Of a stretch of 15,994 bases of DNA, positions 1 to 8,520 are shown in pieces. Position 1 is the first letter of the stretch. Each line of letters opens with the position of its first letter. The DNA is taken from contig JAYTCQ010000117.1 of the NCBI GenBank assembly GCA_043736395.1, positions 1 to 15,994 on the forward strand, given 5' to 3'. Position numbers and translations under genes: made by a program. The stretch is from JAFDVL01 sp043736395 (GTDB taxonomy: Bacteria; Acidobacteriota; Blastocatellia; RBC074). Under the pieces are notes generated by a model, which did no database searches, was not told the origin of the DNA, and saw only the letters and a list, made by a program, of their open reading frames with translations.

Positions 1-165
1 GTTAGTCAAGGCTTCGAATGTCAACAGCCTCAAGTAATTTTGCTCCTGTAAAAAGACAAGTTGATTCTAATTGCTAGATGTTAGAACGGTGTGAAGGTGG
101 GTTTAAGTCTGTGAAAAATAAATTCGAAAATGCGTGATAGCAAATTATATTCGGTACTGACTCGG

Positions 166-1236
166 TCACAATCTGGTGTAATCCGCCTTACGTTTGATGG
201 GCGTAAATCCTTCTTCACGAATCACATTCACCAGCATTTCTTCCGTCGCCTTATGATTCGCACCTGCCTTTGAAATTACATTTTCTTCAATCATCGTCGA
301 ACCAATATCGTTCGCACCAGAATGCAAACCGCGTCGTCCGTCACTAAGTCCAACGGTGAGCCACGATACCTGCTGATTTTTGATGTTGTGCAAATACAGG
401 CGCGATAAGGAAAGCCAGCGCAAGTATTCTTCACCGGATAAACGATCAGGAATTATTTTTCCAATCGCCGTATTGTCCGGCTGAAACGTCCACGGAATAA
501 ACGAAATAAATCCACCGGTACGCGTTTGCAGTTGATACAATTTTTCCAAATGCTGCAACCGTTGCTCGACCGTTTCGCCGTAGCCAATCATCATCGTCGC
601 CGTTGTCGGAATATTTAATTTGTGCGCATCTTCCATCACGTCGAGCCATTCCTGACTGTTGCATTCGGTACGACGTTTGCGACGAATTTCATCTACCAGA
701 ATTTCTCCGCCACCGCCGGGGAGGCTGTCTAAACCCGCTTCTTTCAGGGCTTGCAACACATCTGTATTGCTCATCTGAAATGTCTTCGCCATCCCGTAAA
801 TTTCCGTCGGCGAAAAACAGTGCAGGTGAATTCCGTAGCGTTGTTTCAATTCGCTGAGCAACCCGGTGTAATAACTGAGCGGCAAATCAGGATGCAATCC
901 ACCTTGCATCAAAACTCCACTGCCACCGATTTCGATCATCTCTTCAACTTTTTTATAAATTTCTTCGTATTCCAAAACGTAGCCATCAGGCGAGCCGGGC
1001 TTGCGATAAAACGCGCAGAAATTGCAGACCGAAAAACAAATATTTGTGTAGTTAATGTTGCGGTCTACCACGTACGTGACAGCGTTATCGGGATGCAATT
1101 CACGGCGTAGGTTATCAGCGGCGCGACGCAAATCTTCGGTCGAAATTTCGGTGATGAGTTGAAGCCATTCGGAGGGATTCAGGTGTTCGCGTTCTGAAGC
1201 GCGTGAAAGTAATTCGGTTGTTGTCGCAGTTGTCAT
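166..1236 (-). CDS. mqnC: Cyclic dehypoxanthinyl futalosine synthase (radical SAM, menaquinone pathway)
   Basis: The 356-residue product matches MqnC, the radical SAM enzyme that cyclises dehypoxanthine futalosine in the cytoplasmic futalosine route to menaquinone. The radical SAM cluster motif CX3CX2C is Cys67-Cys71-Cys74. Other family signatures are QGGLHPDL (111-118), the glycine-rich SLPGGGGEIL (171-180), ATMMIGYGET near 213-222 and FIPWTFQPDNT (246-256), the last favouring MqnC over its relatives MqnE and CofH. Length is normal. The ATG at 1236 is the first start after an in-frame TAA 24 nt upstream. There is no Shine-Dalgarno sequence; a small hairpin lies where one would be. No other mqn gene is visible here, so the pathway is dispersed or lies outside. 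The gene diverges from the acyltransferase gene. Confidence 0.93.
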   Translation of the reverse strand: MTTATTTELLSRASEREHLNPSEWLQLITEISTEDLRRAADNLRRELHPDNAVTYVVDRNINYTNICFSVCNFCAFYRKPGSPDGYVLEYEEIYKKVEEMIEIGGSGVLMQGGLHPDLPLSYYTGLLSELKQRYGIHLHCFSPTEIYGMAKTFQMSNTDVLQALKEAGLDSLPGGGGEILVDEIRRKRRTECNSQEWLDVMEDAHKLNIPTTATMMIGYGETVEQRLQHLEKLYQLQTRTGGFISFIPWTFQPDNTAIGKIIPDRLSGEEYLRWLSLSRLYLHNIKNQQVSWLTVGLSDGRRGLHSGANDIGSTMIEENVISKAGANHKATEEMLVNVIREEGFTPIKRKADYTRL

Positions 1237-1246
1237 AATTGGTTGA

Positions 1247-1262
1247 TACGATGCTTATCGTA
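1247..1262. repeat. Short perfect hairpin just upstream of mqnC
   Basis: TACGAT and ATCGTA form a perfect 6-bp stem around a 4-nt loop, 11 to 26 bp before the mqnC ATG. It occupies the place of the missing Shine-Dalgarno sequence. It could be an operator half-site pair, a translation-modulating hairpin or chance; the sequence alone does not decide. Confidence 0.35.
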
Positions 1263-1477
1263 CATTTTATCAGGAGCATAATCGCCCTCTTTATGTTCCT
1301 TGTGTCTCTGGCTTTTCCGCAGCGCATCTGCGAAACTGCTGGTTTTTAACGAACGTTGTGGGCAAGTCCATGTTATCACTGCAAGTACCAAGCTTCCACT
1401 CAAAGTCAAAGAAAGAAGTCTCTCGACCTGAGAATCCGTCAGCTTTCTGGTTTTGCGTAGTGAGCAGGATTGATTGA

Positions 1478-2623
1478 ATGAAGGCAAATGCGACGCGAAT
1501 TCCTGAGTTGGACGGGCTGCGCGGGGTAGCCATCTTACTAATCCTGATAGGACATCATTTCGGGGCAACGATTCAGGCACCACCTCATTCCGTGTTCTCT
1601 ATGATTGTGCCGGGGCTAGCGTTAAGCTGGACGGGAGTTGATCTTTTTTTTGTCCTCTCGGGATTTTTGATTGGTGGTATTTTACTGGATCATCGCGAGG
1701 CAAAAAACTACTACCAGCTTTTTTATTTACGCCGCGTCTGTCGTATTTTCCCGCTTTATTATTTAAATCTATTGTTGTTCGCCGGACTGTCTGGAGCAGG
1801 TGCCGAAGGAATTTCTGCGTGGTTGTTTGAGCATCCACTGCCGTGGTGGTCGTATGTGACTTTTACGCAAAATATCCTCTCAGTTTACTGGGTTGCGTAT
1901 GTTGCTTATCCAGCTTTTTATTTAGGTGTCACCTGGTCAGTCGCCGTCGAAGAGCAGTTTTATATGCTGATTCCGCTGGTAATTCGGCGACTCCCATTAC
2001 GCTGGTTGCCGTACCTCCTGATCAGTCTGATCATCTTGGTCATTCCGTTACGTTTGGGCATTGCTCATCAATACGTTGTCGGAACTATCGCAAATTATAT
2101 CCTGATGCCCACGCGAGCAGACGGGTTGTTGATCGGAGTTTTAGCCGCATTTTTATTGAGGCAGGAATCTTTTACGCGCTTCATTAAGGCGCATCATTAT
2201 TATCTTCATACGATCATGGCACTGGTCGCGGGAAGCTTGATAGGGCTAAACTTCTTCCACTTGCCAGCCGTACTTTCCACTGGTTATTTCATGTCAACCT
2301 ATGGTTATACGCTGGTAGATTTTTGCTTTGCGGGTTTATTAATTTCAGTCCTGACTAATCAAAATGGTTGGATCAACAGACGGCTGAGAAGCCGCTGGTT
2401 GCAACAATTAGGACTGATTTCATATGGTTTATATTTAATTCATCTTCCGGTCTTAGGGCTGGCGCATGGCATCGCTTTTCGGCAAACCCCACGCATTGCC
2501 AACGGGACTGAATTGGTTGTCACCCTGATTGCGTTGATTATTTCGATGCTTATTGCCGCAGTTTCCTGGGAAATTTTAGAGCAACCAATTCTTAAATGGG
2601 GACGCTCTTTTTATTATCAATAA
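1478..2623 (+). CDS. Acyltransferase family 3 membrane protein (OafA/YrhL-like)
   Basis: The 381-residue product is an integral-membrane acyltransferase of the acyltransferase-3 family, which moves acetyl or other acyl groups onto surface polysaccharides, lipids or other exported glycans. The family start motif is clear: IPELDGLRGVAILL followed by the paired His26-His27 containing the expected catalytic histidine. Then come WTGVDLFFVLSGFLIGG (51-67), the YLRRVCRIFPLYYLNLL segment (83-99) with its conserved arginines, and WSVAVEEQFY (153-162). The rest is a series of about ten hydrophobic segments ending in a basic, aromatic tail. No SGNH domain is fused. The ATG is preceded by AGGA at 8-nt spacing. 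The substrate cannot be told from sequence, and there are no glycosyltransferase neighbours to suggest one. Confidence 0.9.
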   Translation: MKANATRIPELDGLRGVAILLILIGHHFGATIQAPPHSVFSMIVPGLALSWTGVDLFFVLSGFLIGGILLDHREAKNYYQLFYLRRVCRIFPLYYLNLLLFAGLSGAGAEGISAWLFEHPLPWWSYVTFTQNILSVYWVAYVAYPAFYLGVTWSVAVEEQFYMLIPLVIRRLPLRWLPYLLISLIILVIPLRLGIAHQYVVGTIANYILMPTRADGLLIGVLAAFLLRQESFTRFIKAHHYYLHTIMALVAGSLIGLNFFHLPAVLSTGYFMSTYGYTLVDFCFAGLLISVLTNQNGWINRRLRSRWLQQLGLISYGLYLIHLPVLGLAHGIAFRQTPRIANGTELVVTLIALIISMLIAAVSWEILEQPILKWGRSFYYQ

Positions 2624-2874
2624 ATGAGCAGCGAGCCTCGCTATCATCGCAGCCAGCCGTAGTACCAAAAACTCTCAAAGGTGCAATTTTCTTCCAATTT
2701 CCTGGCTTTTCTTCCTGATCTTAAACGTGATATATTTGTTTGGAAAGACGAGTGCAAGATTGTTTTGCCACTCAGTTGATTCCTCTTTAACTTGCAAAGA
2801 TCGTCTGAAAATCTGACCAAATAATTCAATTTAAGACTGACTGTTAACAAACGTCATCATTGGAGAAAGTAAGA

Positions 2875-4170
2875 ATGAGAACACCGCGACTCACCGAGTT
2901 CATGAGCAAAATGGAACCGCACTCCGTAGCGGTAATTTTTTCCTCGCAGGAAATTTTACGCAACGGCGATGCTGATTACGAATTCCGTCAGGAGAGCGAT
3001 TTTTTTGCGTTGACGGGACTCAGTGAACCTGAAAGCGTCGCCGTGATTTCTCCAAATCATCCGACGCACAAATACGTTTTGTTCGTGCGTCCGCGCAACA
3101 AGGAAATGGAAATCTGGAACGGATTGCGCACCGGAATCGAAGGCGCAATCAGCACGTACGGCGCAGATGCAGCTTACGACATTAGCCAGCTCAACGAAGT
3201 TCTCCCGAAATATTTGGAAGGCAATCGTCAGCTTTATTATCGCTTCGGACTCCGCGAAGCGAATGACCTGCGCGTTATCAAATATTTGAATAGTTTGAAG
3301 GCCGCGATCAGGTCAGGGAAGCAGACACCAGCCGCGATTATTGATCCAAGCGCGATTTTACATGAGCTGCGTTTGCGCAAAAATTCTGATGAGATCGAAT
3401 CCATGCGAACGGCTGCGCGCATTAGCGCCGAAGGTCATATTGCGGCGATGAAAGCCTGCAAGCCAGGGATGTACGAGTACGAACTTGAGGCGCTGGTGGA
3501 ATACATTTTTCGCTCCAAAGGCGCGAGTGGTGTGGCGTATCAATCAATTGTTGGATCGGGATTTAATACGACGATTTTGCACTACAACACGAACAACGAT
3601 CAGATCAAAGATGGAGACTTAGTACTGATTGATGCGGGGGCTGAATACAAAATGTTCGCGGGCGACATCACGCGAACCTTTCCCGCGAACGGCAAATATA
3701 CCAAAGCACAGCAAGCCGTTTATGAGCTGGTGCTGCATTCTAACAAAGAAGTCATCAAGATGATTCAGCCGGGCGAAAGCTTCATGAAGCTCCACGAAAA
3801 AACGATTGATATTATCACGCAGGGCTTGCTGGATTTGGGATTACTCGCCGGCGATTTTAAATCCAACGTCGAGCTGAAAACTTATGAACGATTTTTCATG
3901 CATCGTACCGGACATTGGTTGGGGATGGATGTGCATGACGTAGGTCGCTACAAATTAGAAAATGATTGGCGAAGAATTGAAGCGGGGATGGCGTTCACTG
4001 TTGAGCCTGGAATTTATATTCAGCCCGGCGTAATAGGCGCGAGCGAAGAATTTTTCAACATCGGCATCCGCGTTGAGGACGACATTGTTGTAACGGAAGA
4101 TGGCTGCGAAGTACTGACTTCATTGGTTCCGAAAGAAGTAAACGAAATTGAAGCGTTGATGAAGAAATGA
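2875..4170 (+). CDS. pepP: Xaa-Pro aminopeptidase (M24B, aminopeptidase P)
   Basis: This is a cytoplasmic metallopeptidase that removes N-terminal residues preceding proline. An N-terminal AMP_N domain (about 1-130) is followed by the pita-bread M24 domain. With numbering from this start, the five metal ligands are all present: Asp253 (LVLIDAG), Asp264 (AGDITRTFP), His347 (RTGHWLGMDVHD), Glu377 (FTVEPGIYI) and Glu401 (IGIRVEDD). The conserved catalytic His236 (ILHYN) is also there, so the enzyme should be active. The frame opens earlier at a TTG at 2860, but GGAG of the Shine-Dalgarno sequence lies inside that extension, 9 nt before the ATG at 2875. I therefore use the ATG (431 aa, the family's usual size). 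There is no signal peptide. The stop is 4 nt before a long repeat hairpin. Confidence 0.93.
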   Translation: MRTPRLTEFMSKMEPHSVAVIFSSQEILRNGDADYEFRQESDFFALTGLSEPESVAVISPNHPTHKYVLFVRPRNKEMEIWNGLRTGIEGAISTYGADAAYDISQLNEVLPKYLEGNRQLYYRFGLREANDLRVIKYLNSLKAAIRSGKQTPAAIIDPSAILHELRLRKNSDEIESMRTAARISAEGHIAAMKACKPGMYEYELEALVEYIFRSKGASGVAYQSIVGSGFNTTILHYNTNNDQIKDGDLVLIDAGAEYKMFAGDITRTFPANGKYTKAQQAVYELVLHSNKEVIKMIQPGESFMKLHEKTIDIITQGLLDLGLLAGDFKSNVELKTYERFFMHRTGHWLGMDVHDVGRYKLENDWRRIEAGMAFTVEPGIYIQPGVIGASEEFFNIGIRVEDDIVVTEDGCEVLTSLVPKEVNEIEALMKK

Positions 4171-4174
4171 AAGA

Positions 4175-4286
4175 AAGTCTTTAGAGTCTGTAGAGTCTTT
4201 AAAGTCTGTTGAGTCCGAAGGAGTCGCTTCGCGTAGCGGGCTGTTGACTCTATGAACTCTACAGACTCTACAGACTCTAAAGACTT
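4175..4286. repeat. Long inverted repeat built from 9-bp tandem units
   Basis: The left arm (4175-4215) pairs with the right arm (4246-4286) at 35 of 41 positions, with the outer 24 positions perfect. Each arm is itself a tandem array of a 9-bp unit of the form AGTCTNTAR. The 30-nt spacer contains a small CGCT/AGCG hairpin (4225-4228/4235-4238). The element begins four bases after the pepP stop and would fold into a stem of about 41 bp in RNA, so it could stop or stabilise the pepP transcript. It has no clean T-run and does not look like an ordinary intrinsic terminator. An intergenic repeat of the REP or short-tandem-repeat kind is more likely. Confidence 0.85.
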
Positions 4287-4335
4287 AATAGACTCTTCTT
4301 TGTATTGTGACTCCGCCGCAATTGTATTACAGTAA

Positions 4336-4590
4336 ATGCGTCCCCTTAATCGTATTGCAACAATGAATCACGAAGTAGTATTTCAAGAAAATTTGCCGGT
4401 AAACCTAACACTTTCGGATGCTTTATTAATGTTGGTGACTGAGCTTTCTCAGTGTGCGGAAACATTGCGCGAAACGCATGAGTTAGTTGCTCCGCAGTTG
4501 GAGGAATTGGAAAAACGCTATCCGAACGCCCTCACGAAAAGCAATGATCAAAGAAGCTTGGGACGCGCTTCGAGCAGCCATCCTGCTTGA
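4336..4590 (+). CDS. Small helical protein, unknown function (possible 5' half of a frameshifted gene)
   Basis: I do not recognise this 84-residue ORF. Residues 25-65 look like one or two amphipathic helices (LTLSDALLMLVTELSQC and LVAPQLEELEKRY). The last 15 residues turn into a Ser/Arg-rich tail without apparent structure, exactly where the next ORF begins in another frame. An inner ATG at 4363 (MNHEVVFQ) is an equally good start. Neither start has a Shine-Dalgarno sequence. The tail and the missing ribosome site of the next ORF suggest that the two are one gene broken by one extra base in the A-run at 4537-4540. It is not a known family as far as I can tell. Confidence 0.5.
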   Translation: MRPLNRIATMNHEVVFQENLPVNLTLSDALLMLVTELSQCAETLRETHELVAPQLEELEKRYPNALTKSNDQRSLGRASSSHPA

Positions 4591-4801
4591 TTCCGAACTC
4601 AAACGACAACGCGAAGATATTTTACGTGCCCTCAGCATTATCCGTGAGTTAGCGGCGGAAAATGATGCTTTGCGCGGACGTTTGGTACGTTTAGAAAAAG
4701 CGCACACCGCCATGCAAAAAGAAGTACGTGAGAAATTACTGAAGGAATTGCGTGAACTCCCGCCTGCTCCCGATCAGCCAGCTTCTCAGCACATCAATTA
4801 A
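4544..4801 (+). CDS. Small coiled-coil protein, unknown function (possible 3' half of a frameshifted gene)
   Basis: From the ATG at 4544 this encodes 85 residues, nearly all helical and charged. Residues 16-72 (from DSELKRQRED to KELREL) have heptad-like spacing of Leu/Ile, suggesting a coiled coil, and the end is Pro-rich (PPAPDQP). It overlaps the preceding ORF by 47 bp in the +1 frame. There is no Shine-Dalgarno sequence before the ATG, and the overlap is not the four-base type typical of translational coupling. Removing one A from 4537-4540 would join both ORFs into a continuous helical protein of about 145-154 residues. No function is claimed. About 180 bp separate it from the receptor gene, which has its own promoter. 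Confidence 0.55.
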   Translation: MIKEAWDALRAAILLDSELKRQREDILRALSIIRELAAENDALRGRLVRLEKAHTAMQKEVREKLLKELRELPPAPDQPASQHIN

Positions 4802-4885
4802 TCGAATCAAAACCAATAAAACGAAAAGTCGGACTACGAACTGAGTGTGACAAGGAAAGCTTTGCCTTTTCACAATTTAGCCCCT

Positions 4886-4914
4886 TTGACTAATTTTCTG
4901 TAACTCGCTATAAA
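4886..4914 (+). promoter_or_regulatory. Sigma70-type promoter of the Oar-like receptor gene
   Basis: TTGACT (4886-4891) and TATAAA (4909-4914) are separated by exactly 17 bp, which is close to the housekeeping consensus. Transcription would start near 4921 and give a leader of about 58 nt before the ATG at 4979. The site shows the receptor gene is probably transcribed independently of the small ORFs upstream. Confidence 0.75.
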
Positions 4915-4978
4915 AGTTTTATCAAGCAATAATAGTATCTCAGTGAAATAGAGCTTCCCCGATTTGAAAGAGGTCTAT

Positions 4979-7900
4979 ATGTATGTCAGATGGTCACTAC
5001 TCTGGTTCTTTGGCTTCTTCCTGCTTATTTGTTTTTCTCATTCGGCTCTTGCCCAAGCTGGTCGGGCGGAGATCACGGGTGGAATCCGCGACCAAAGCGG
5101 AGCAACCATCAGCGCCGCAGAAATTACTCTGAAGGAAATCAATAGCGGTCAGACTTTGACCTTGATCGCCAATGCTGAAGGGGGCTTTATCCTGACAAAT
5201 GTGAAGCCCGGAAAATATAACATCACGGTGAAAGCCAATAATTTCCGCCGTCTGGAGCGCGAAGGGATCACCTTGGCAACAGGCGAACGCTTGCGGCTTG
5301 ATCTAACGCTGACGCCGGGGCAGTTAACGGATGCGATTACGATTAACGCGGACGCTCCGCTTTTGCGCTCAGAATCAGGCAGTCTTGGTCAGGTGATTGA
5401 TAATCGCAAGATCGTCAATTTGCCACTCAACGGACGCAGCTTTCTTTCGCTTGTTGCCTTAACACCGGGTGTCGCCGCTCCGCCGCGCACGTCTGAAGGT
5501 TCGGCGTTTCCGCGCATTAATGGCGGACGTCCGCGTGTCAACGAATATTTATTTGATGGCATTTCGGCGTTGCAACCAGAACCGGGACAAATTGCTTTTT
5601 TCCCGATAATTGAAGCGATTCAGGAATTCAAGGTTGAGATCAATTCCCCCGCCGCCGAATTTGGTCGCTTCAATGGCGGCGTAGTCAACCTGACAACAAA
5701 ATCAGGCACAAATGAATGGCACGGCTCGGCATTTGAATTTTTCAGAAATGAAGCTTTGAACGCTCGCAATCTTTTTGCGCCAAGCACCGCAGCGAATCCG
5801 AAAAAGCCCGTCTTCCGCCGCAATCAATTCGGCGGCGTGCTGGGTGGCCCAATCCGCAAAAATAAAACTTTCTTCTTCGCCGATTATCAGGGGACTCAGC
5901 AATTGATCGGGCGCGCGCGCGTTTCAACTGTGCCTACGCTTGCACAACGCAGTGGGGATTTCTCTGGCAGCCTCGGCGCGTCGTTGTATCTTACGCCCAC
6001 GGGAACGGCTACGACTGTAGCGACAGGCAATACTCCCATTAATGTCACGGATACGAATAGCAATTTGTTGCAAGCACGGCAGGGAATGATTTTTCGTCCT
6101 GCTGATAAACGCGCGTATGCCGGAAATCTAATTCCGCTGGCTGAATTCGACACTCTCGCACGAGCGTTACTCAATCGGTATCCGCTTCCAACAGCAACAG
6201 GAACAGCGAATAATTACACACGTATTGGCAATGAAGTGCTGACGCAAAATCAATTTGATGTCCGGCTTGACCATCAATTTTCTAATCATGATCAACTTTT
6301 CGGGCGTTACTCTTTTGCCAAAGACATCAGCGATCCCGTGACGCCGTTACCTGATGGCAGTGGCAATATTACAACCGGAGCTATCGGGCTTACCAAAACA
6401 AAAGCCCAACAATTCGTCGGCAATTATTTACACGTTTTCAATCAATCAATTCTCAACGAATTGCGCTTCGGCTACACACGTCGCGCCGTCAATCGGCGTG
6501 CGATCAGCAGGGCTGAAACGGTTACAATTCCGGGCATTCCTGCCAGTGCCGTTTTCGGCAATGTTGCGCCGACCATCACAATTACCGGCCTGCAACAGAT
6601 CGGGCCGTCCACTAATACGAGCAGTGATTTTCGAACAGACGTGACACAAATTTTTGATGCTACGTCGTGGCAGCGTGGGCGACATTCTCTCAAATTTGGA
6701 ATGGACTTTCGCATCGAACGCCTGGACGTGATACAGCCGCCTTCACCTGCCGGACAATTTTCGTTCAATAATCTTTTCACAAATTCGCAAGGATTAGCAC
6801 AGGTCGGCAGCGCGCTCTCAAGTTTGACTGGAAATTCTGTCGCGAGTTTTTTGCTCGGACAAGTCAGCAGTTTCTCGATTGACCTGCAACCAAACGTCCT
6901 GCGTCCGCGCGCGAAGATTTTGGAATTTTTTGTGCAGGATGATTGGAAAGCGACAAGTCGGCTAACCGTAAATGTAGGGCTGCGCTATACGCTCAATTTC
7001 CCCTCGACCGAAGCCAACAATCAAGGCGCAGTTTTCAATTTACAAACACAGCAACTTGAATATCTGGGCAAAAATAATTTTCCGAACACGTCACGTGAAC
7101 TACACAAACGTGATTTCGGCCCGCGTCTTGGGTTGGCGTATCGCTTCAATGATCGAACCGTGATTCGCGCAGGCTATGGATTAATTTGGCAAGAGCAGGC
7201 GGGCATCACTACGCCATTCACGATCCCGCAATTTCCTTTTGTGCAAACGGTTTCTTTGCGCACGCTTGATAACGTCAGGCCCGCGCTGAAGTTGAGCCAG
7301 GGAACAACAGTAACGGCAACGCCGCTTGATGCGAATGCGGGACTCGGGCAAGGAGTCTTCGCTGTTGATCGCGGTCTTGGCTCCGGTTACACGTCGCAGT
7401 GGAATTTTGCGCTCCAGCGCGAGCTGACAAATAACATCGTCGTTGAAATTGCGTACGCCGGATCAAAAATCACACACGTTGGAATTCCCGACGTGAATAT
7501 GAATCAGCTCACCGCCGAGCAATTAAAGCAAGGCGCGACGCTTTTGGATCGCGTAGCTAATCCATACTTCGGTCAAATTCCAAGCAGTTCCAGTCTCGGC
7601 GATCCAACCCTTACCAGAGCGCAATTGCTCAAACCATTTCCCCGCTTCACAACCGTGAGTTTGTATCGGAATAACGTCGGCAATACGAATTACCACGCAC
7701 TGCAAATGAAATTGGAACAACGACTGACGCACGGGCTTTCGTACCTCGTTGCATACACACGCTCGAAATTAATTGACGAAGCGTCTTCTGTTTTTGACGC
7801 GACGATTCAGACCGGGCCAGTGACAAATTCTCCCGTCGCAGACAGCTTCAATCGTCACCTCGAACGTGACATTTCCAACGGCGACATCCCCAATGTTTTT

Positions 7901-8422
7901 GTCGCCAGCGTGACGTATGAATTGCCGTTTGGAAAAGGGAAATCATTGCATACCGCAAAATTCGTCCGGCAGTTGGTGCAAGGATGGGCAGTGAATGGAC
8001 TTGTCAATTGGCAATCGGGAATACCGCTGGCCGTGACGCAGGCGACAAATTTTAATGCCTTTGCCGGATTTGGCACACAGCGTCCAAATCTTATCGCATC
8101 GGCAAGTTTGCCAAGCGCTCAGCAAACTACGGCTCGTTGGTTCAATACGGAGGCTTTTAGTATCGCGCCGCAATTCACCCTCGGGACATCTTCGCGCAAT
8201 CCAGTGCGCGGACCTAGATTGCGCAATCTTGATCTGGCGTTGGTAAAACAGTCCTTCATCACGGAAAAACGCAACGTTGAATTTCGTGCGGAAGTTTTCA
8301 ATTTGACGAACACGCCGCCACTGGGCAATCCGAATGTTATATTTGGCTCGCCGGGGTTCGGCTCCATTTCATCAGCGGGTGATCCGCGTATTGTTCAATT
8401 CGGGTTGAAATTTAATTTTTGA
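4979..8422 (+). CDS. Oar-like TonB-dependent receptor with carboxypeptidase-regulatory domain
   Basis: This is an outer-membrane beta-barrel protein of 1147 residues. A signal peptide (about 1-25, ending SHSALA before QAG) is followed by a CarboxypepD_reg-like beta-sandwich (about 30-115; ITGGIRDQSGATISAAEITL). A plug domain runs from about 125 to 250, with LPLNGRSFLSL, INGGRPRVNEYLFDG and VNLTTKSGTNEWHG. The rest is a barrel of about 900 residues ending FGLKFNF, with the C-terminal Phe needed for outer-membrane assembly. Relatives are abundant in Acidobacteriota and are thought to import polymers, peptides or other large nutrients; the substrate is unknown here. I see no classic TonB box before the plug, common in this subfamily. 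The frame opens at a TTG at 4964, but AGAGG at 4970-4974 is the Shine-Dalgarno sequence for the ATG at 4979. A sigma70-type promoter lies at 4886-4914. Confidence 0.92.
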   Translation: MYVRWSLLWFFGFFLLICFSHSALAQAGRAEITGGIRDQSGATISAAEITLKEINSGQTLTLIANAEGGFILTNVKPGKYNITVKANNFRRLEREGITLATGERLRLDLTLTPGQLTDAITINADAPLLRSESGSLGQVIDNRKIVNLPLNGRSFLSLVALTPGVAAPPRTSEGSAFPRINGGRPRVNEYLFDGISALQPEPGQIAFFPIIEAIQEFKVEINSPAAEFGRFNGGVVNLTTKSGTNEWHGSAFEFFRNEALNARNLFAPSTAANPKKPVFRRNQFGGVLGGPIRKNKTFFFADYQGTQQLIGRARVSTVPTLAQRSGDFSGSLGASLYLTPTGTATTVATGNTPINVTDTNSNLLQARQGMIFRPADKRAYAGNLIPLAEFDTLARALLNRYPLPTATGTANNYTRIGNEVLTQNQFDVRLDHQFSNHDQLFGRYSFAKDISDPVTPLPDGSGNITTGAIGLTKTKAQQFVGNYLHVFNQSILNELRFGYTRRAVNRRAISRAETVTIPGIPASAVFGNVAPTITITGLQQIGPSTNTSSDFRTDVTQIFDATSWQRGRHSLKFGMDFRIERLDVIQPPSPAGQFSFNNLFTNSQGLAQVGSALSSLTGNSVASFLLGQVSSFSIDLQPNVLRPRAKILEFFVQDDWKATSRLTVNVGLRYTLNFPSTEANNQGAVFNLQTQQLEYLGKNNFPNTSRELHKRDFGPRLGLAYRFNDRTVIRAGYGLIWQEQAGITTPFTIPQFPFVQTVSLRTLDNVRPALKLSQGTTVTATPLDANAGLGQGVFAVDRGLGSGYTSQWNFALQRELTNNIVVEIAYAGSKITHVGIPDVNMNQLTAEQLKQGATLLDRVANPYFGQIPSSSSLGDPTLTRAQLLKPFPRFTTVSLYRNNVGNTNYHALQMKLEQRLTHGLSYLVAYTRSKLIDEASSVFDATIQTGPVTNSPVADSFNRHLERDISNGDIPNVFVASVTYELPFGKGKSLHTAKFVRQLVQGWAVNGLVNWQSGIPLAVTQATNFNAFAGFGTQRPNLIASASLPSAQQTTARWFNTEAFSIAPQFTLGTSSRNPVRGPRLRNLDLALVKQSFITEKRNVEFRAEVFNLTNTPPLGNPNVIFGSPGFGSISSAGDPRIVQFGLKFNF

Positions 8423-8464
8423 GAAGGTTACTGAAAAGCAAACTACGTTTTGTTGGCTCCAAAT

Positions 8465-8503
8465 AAAAAAGCCATCTAAGCGAGACTTCGATGGCTTTTT
8501 TTT
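8465..8503. terminator. Bidirectional intrinsic terminator between the receptor gene and nrdB
   Basis: GCCATC (8471-8476) pairs with GATGGC (8490-8495). The stem is extended by an A-run on the left (8465-8470) and a T-run of eight on the right (8496-8503). Read on either strand it gives a hairpin followed by a T-tract, so it serves both convergent genes. It lies 42 bp after the receptor stop and 17 bp from the nrdB stop. Confidence 0.88.
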
Positions 8504-8520
8504 ATTTATGAAAGTAGGTG

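Noticed and set aside
2630..2642. AGCGAG/CTCGCT inverted repeat as terminator of the acyltransferase gene.
   Set aside because: The arms are one base apart, so only about 4 bp can pair around a real loop, and no T-tract follows.
2644..2850. Minus-strand 68-codon ORF between the acyltransferase and pepP.
   Set aside because: No Shine-Dalgarno sequence, no recognisable motif, and it lies antisense in a short AT-rich intergenic gap. Treated as chance.
4175..4286. CRISPR-like array in the 9-bp repeats.
   Set aside because: The units are 9 bp and contiguous, with no spacers, and face an inverted copy. No cas gene is nearby.
5620..8367. Many antisense and out-of-frame ORFs inside the receptor gene.
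   Set aside because: The sense frame is a continuous, well-matched receptor. The others lack motifs and ribosome sites and are shadows of it.
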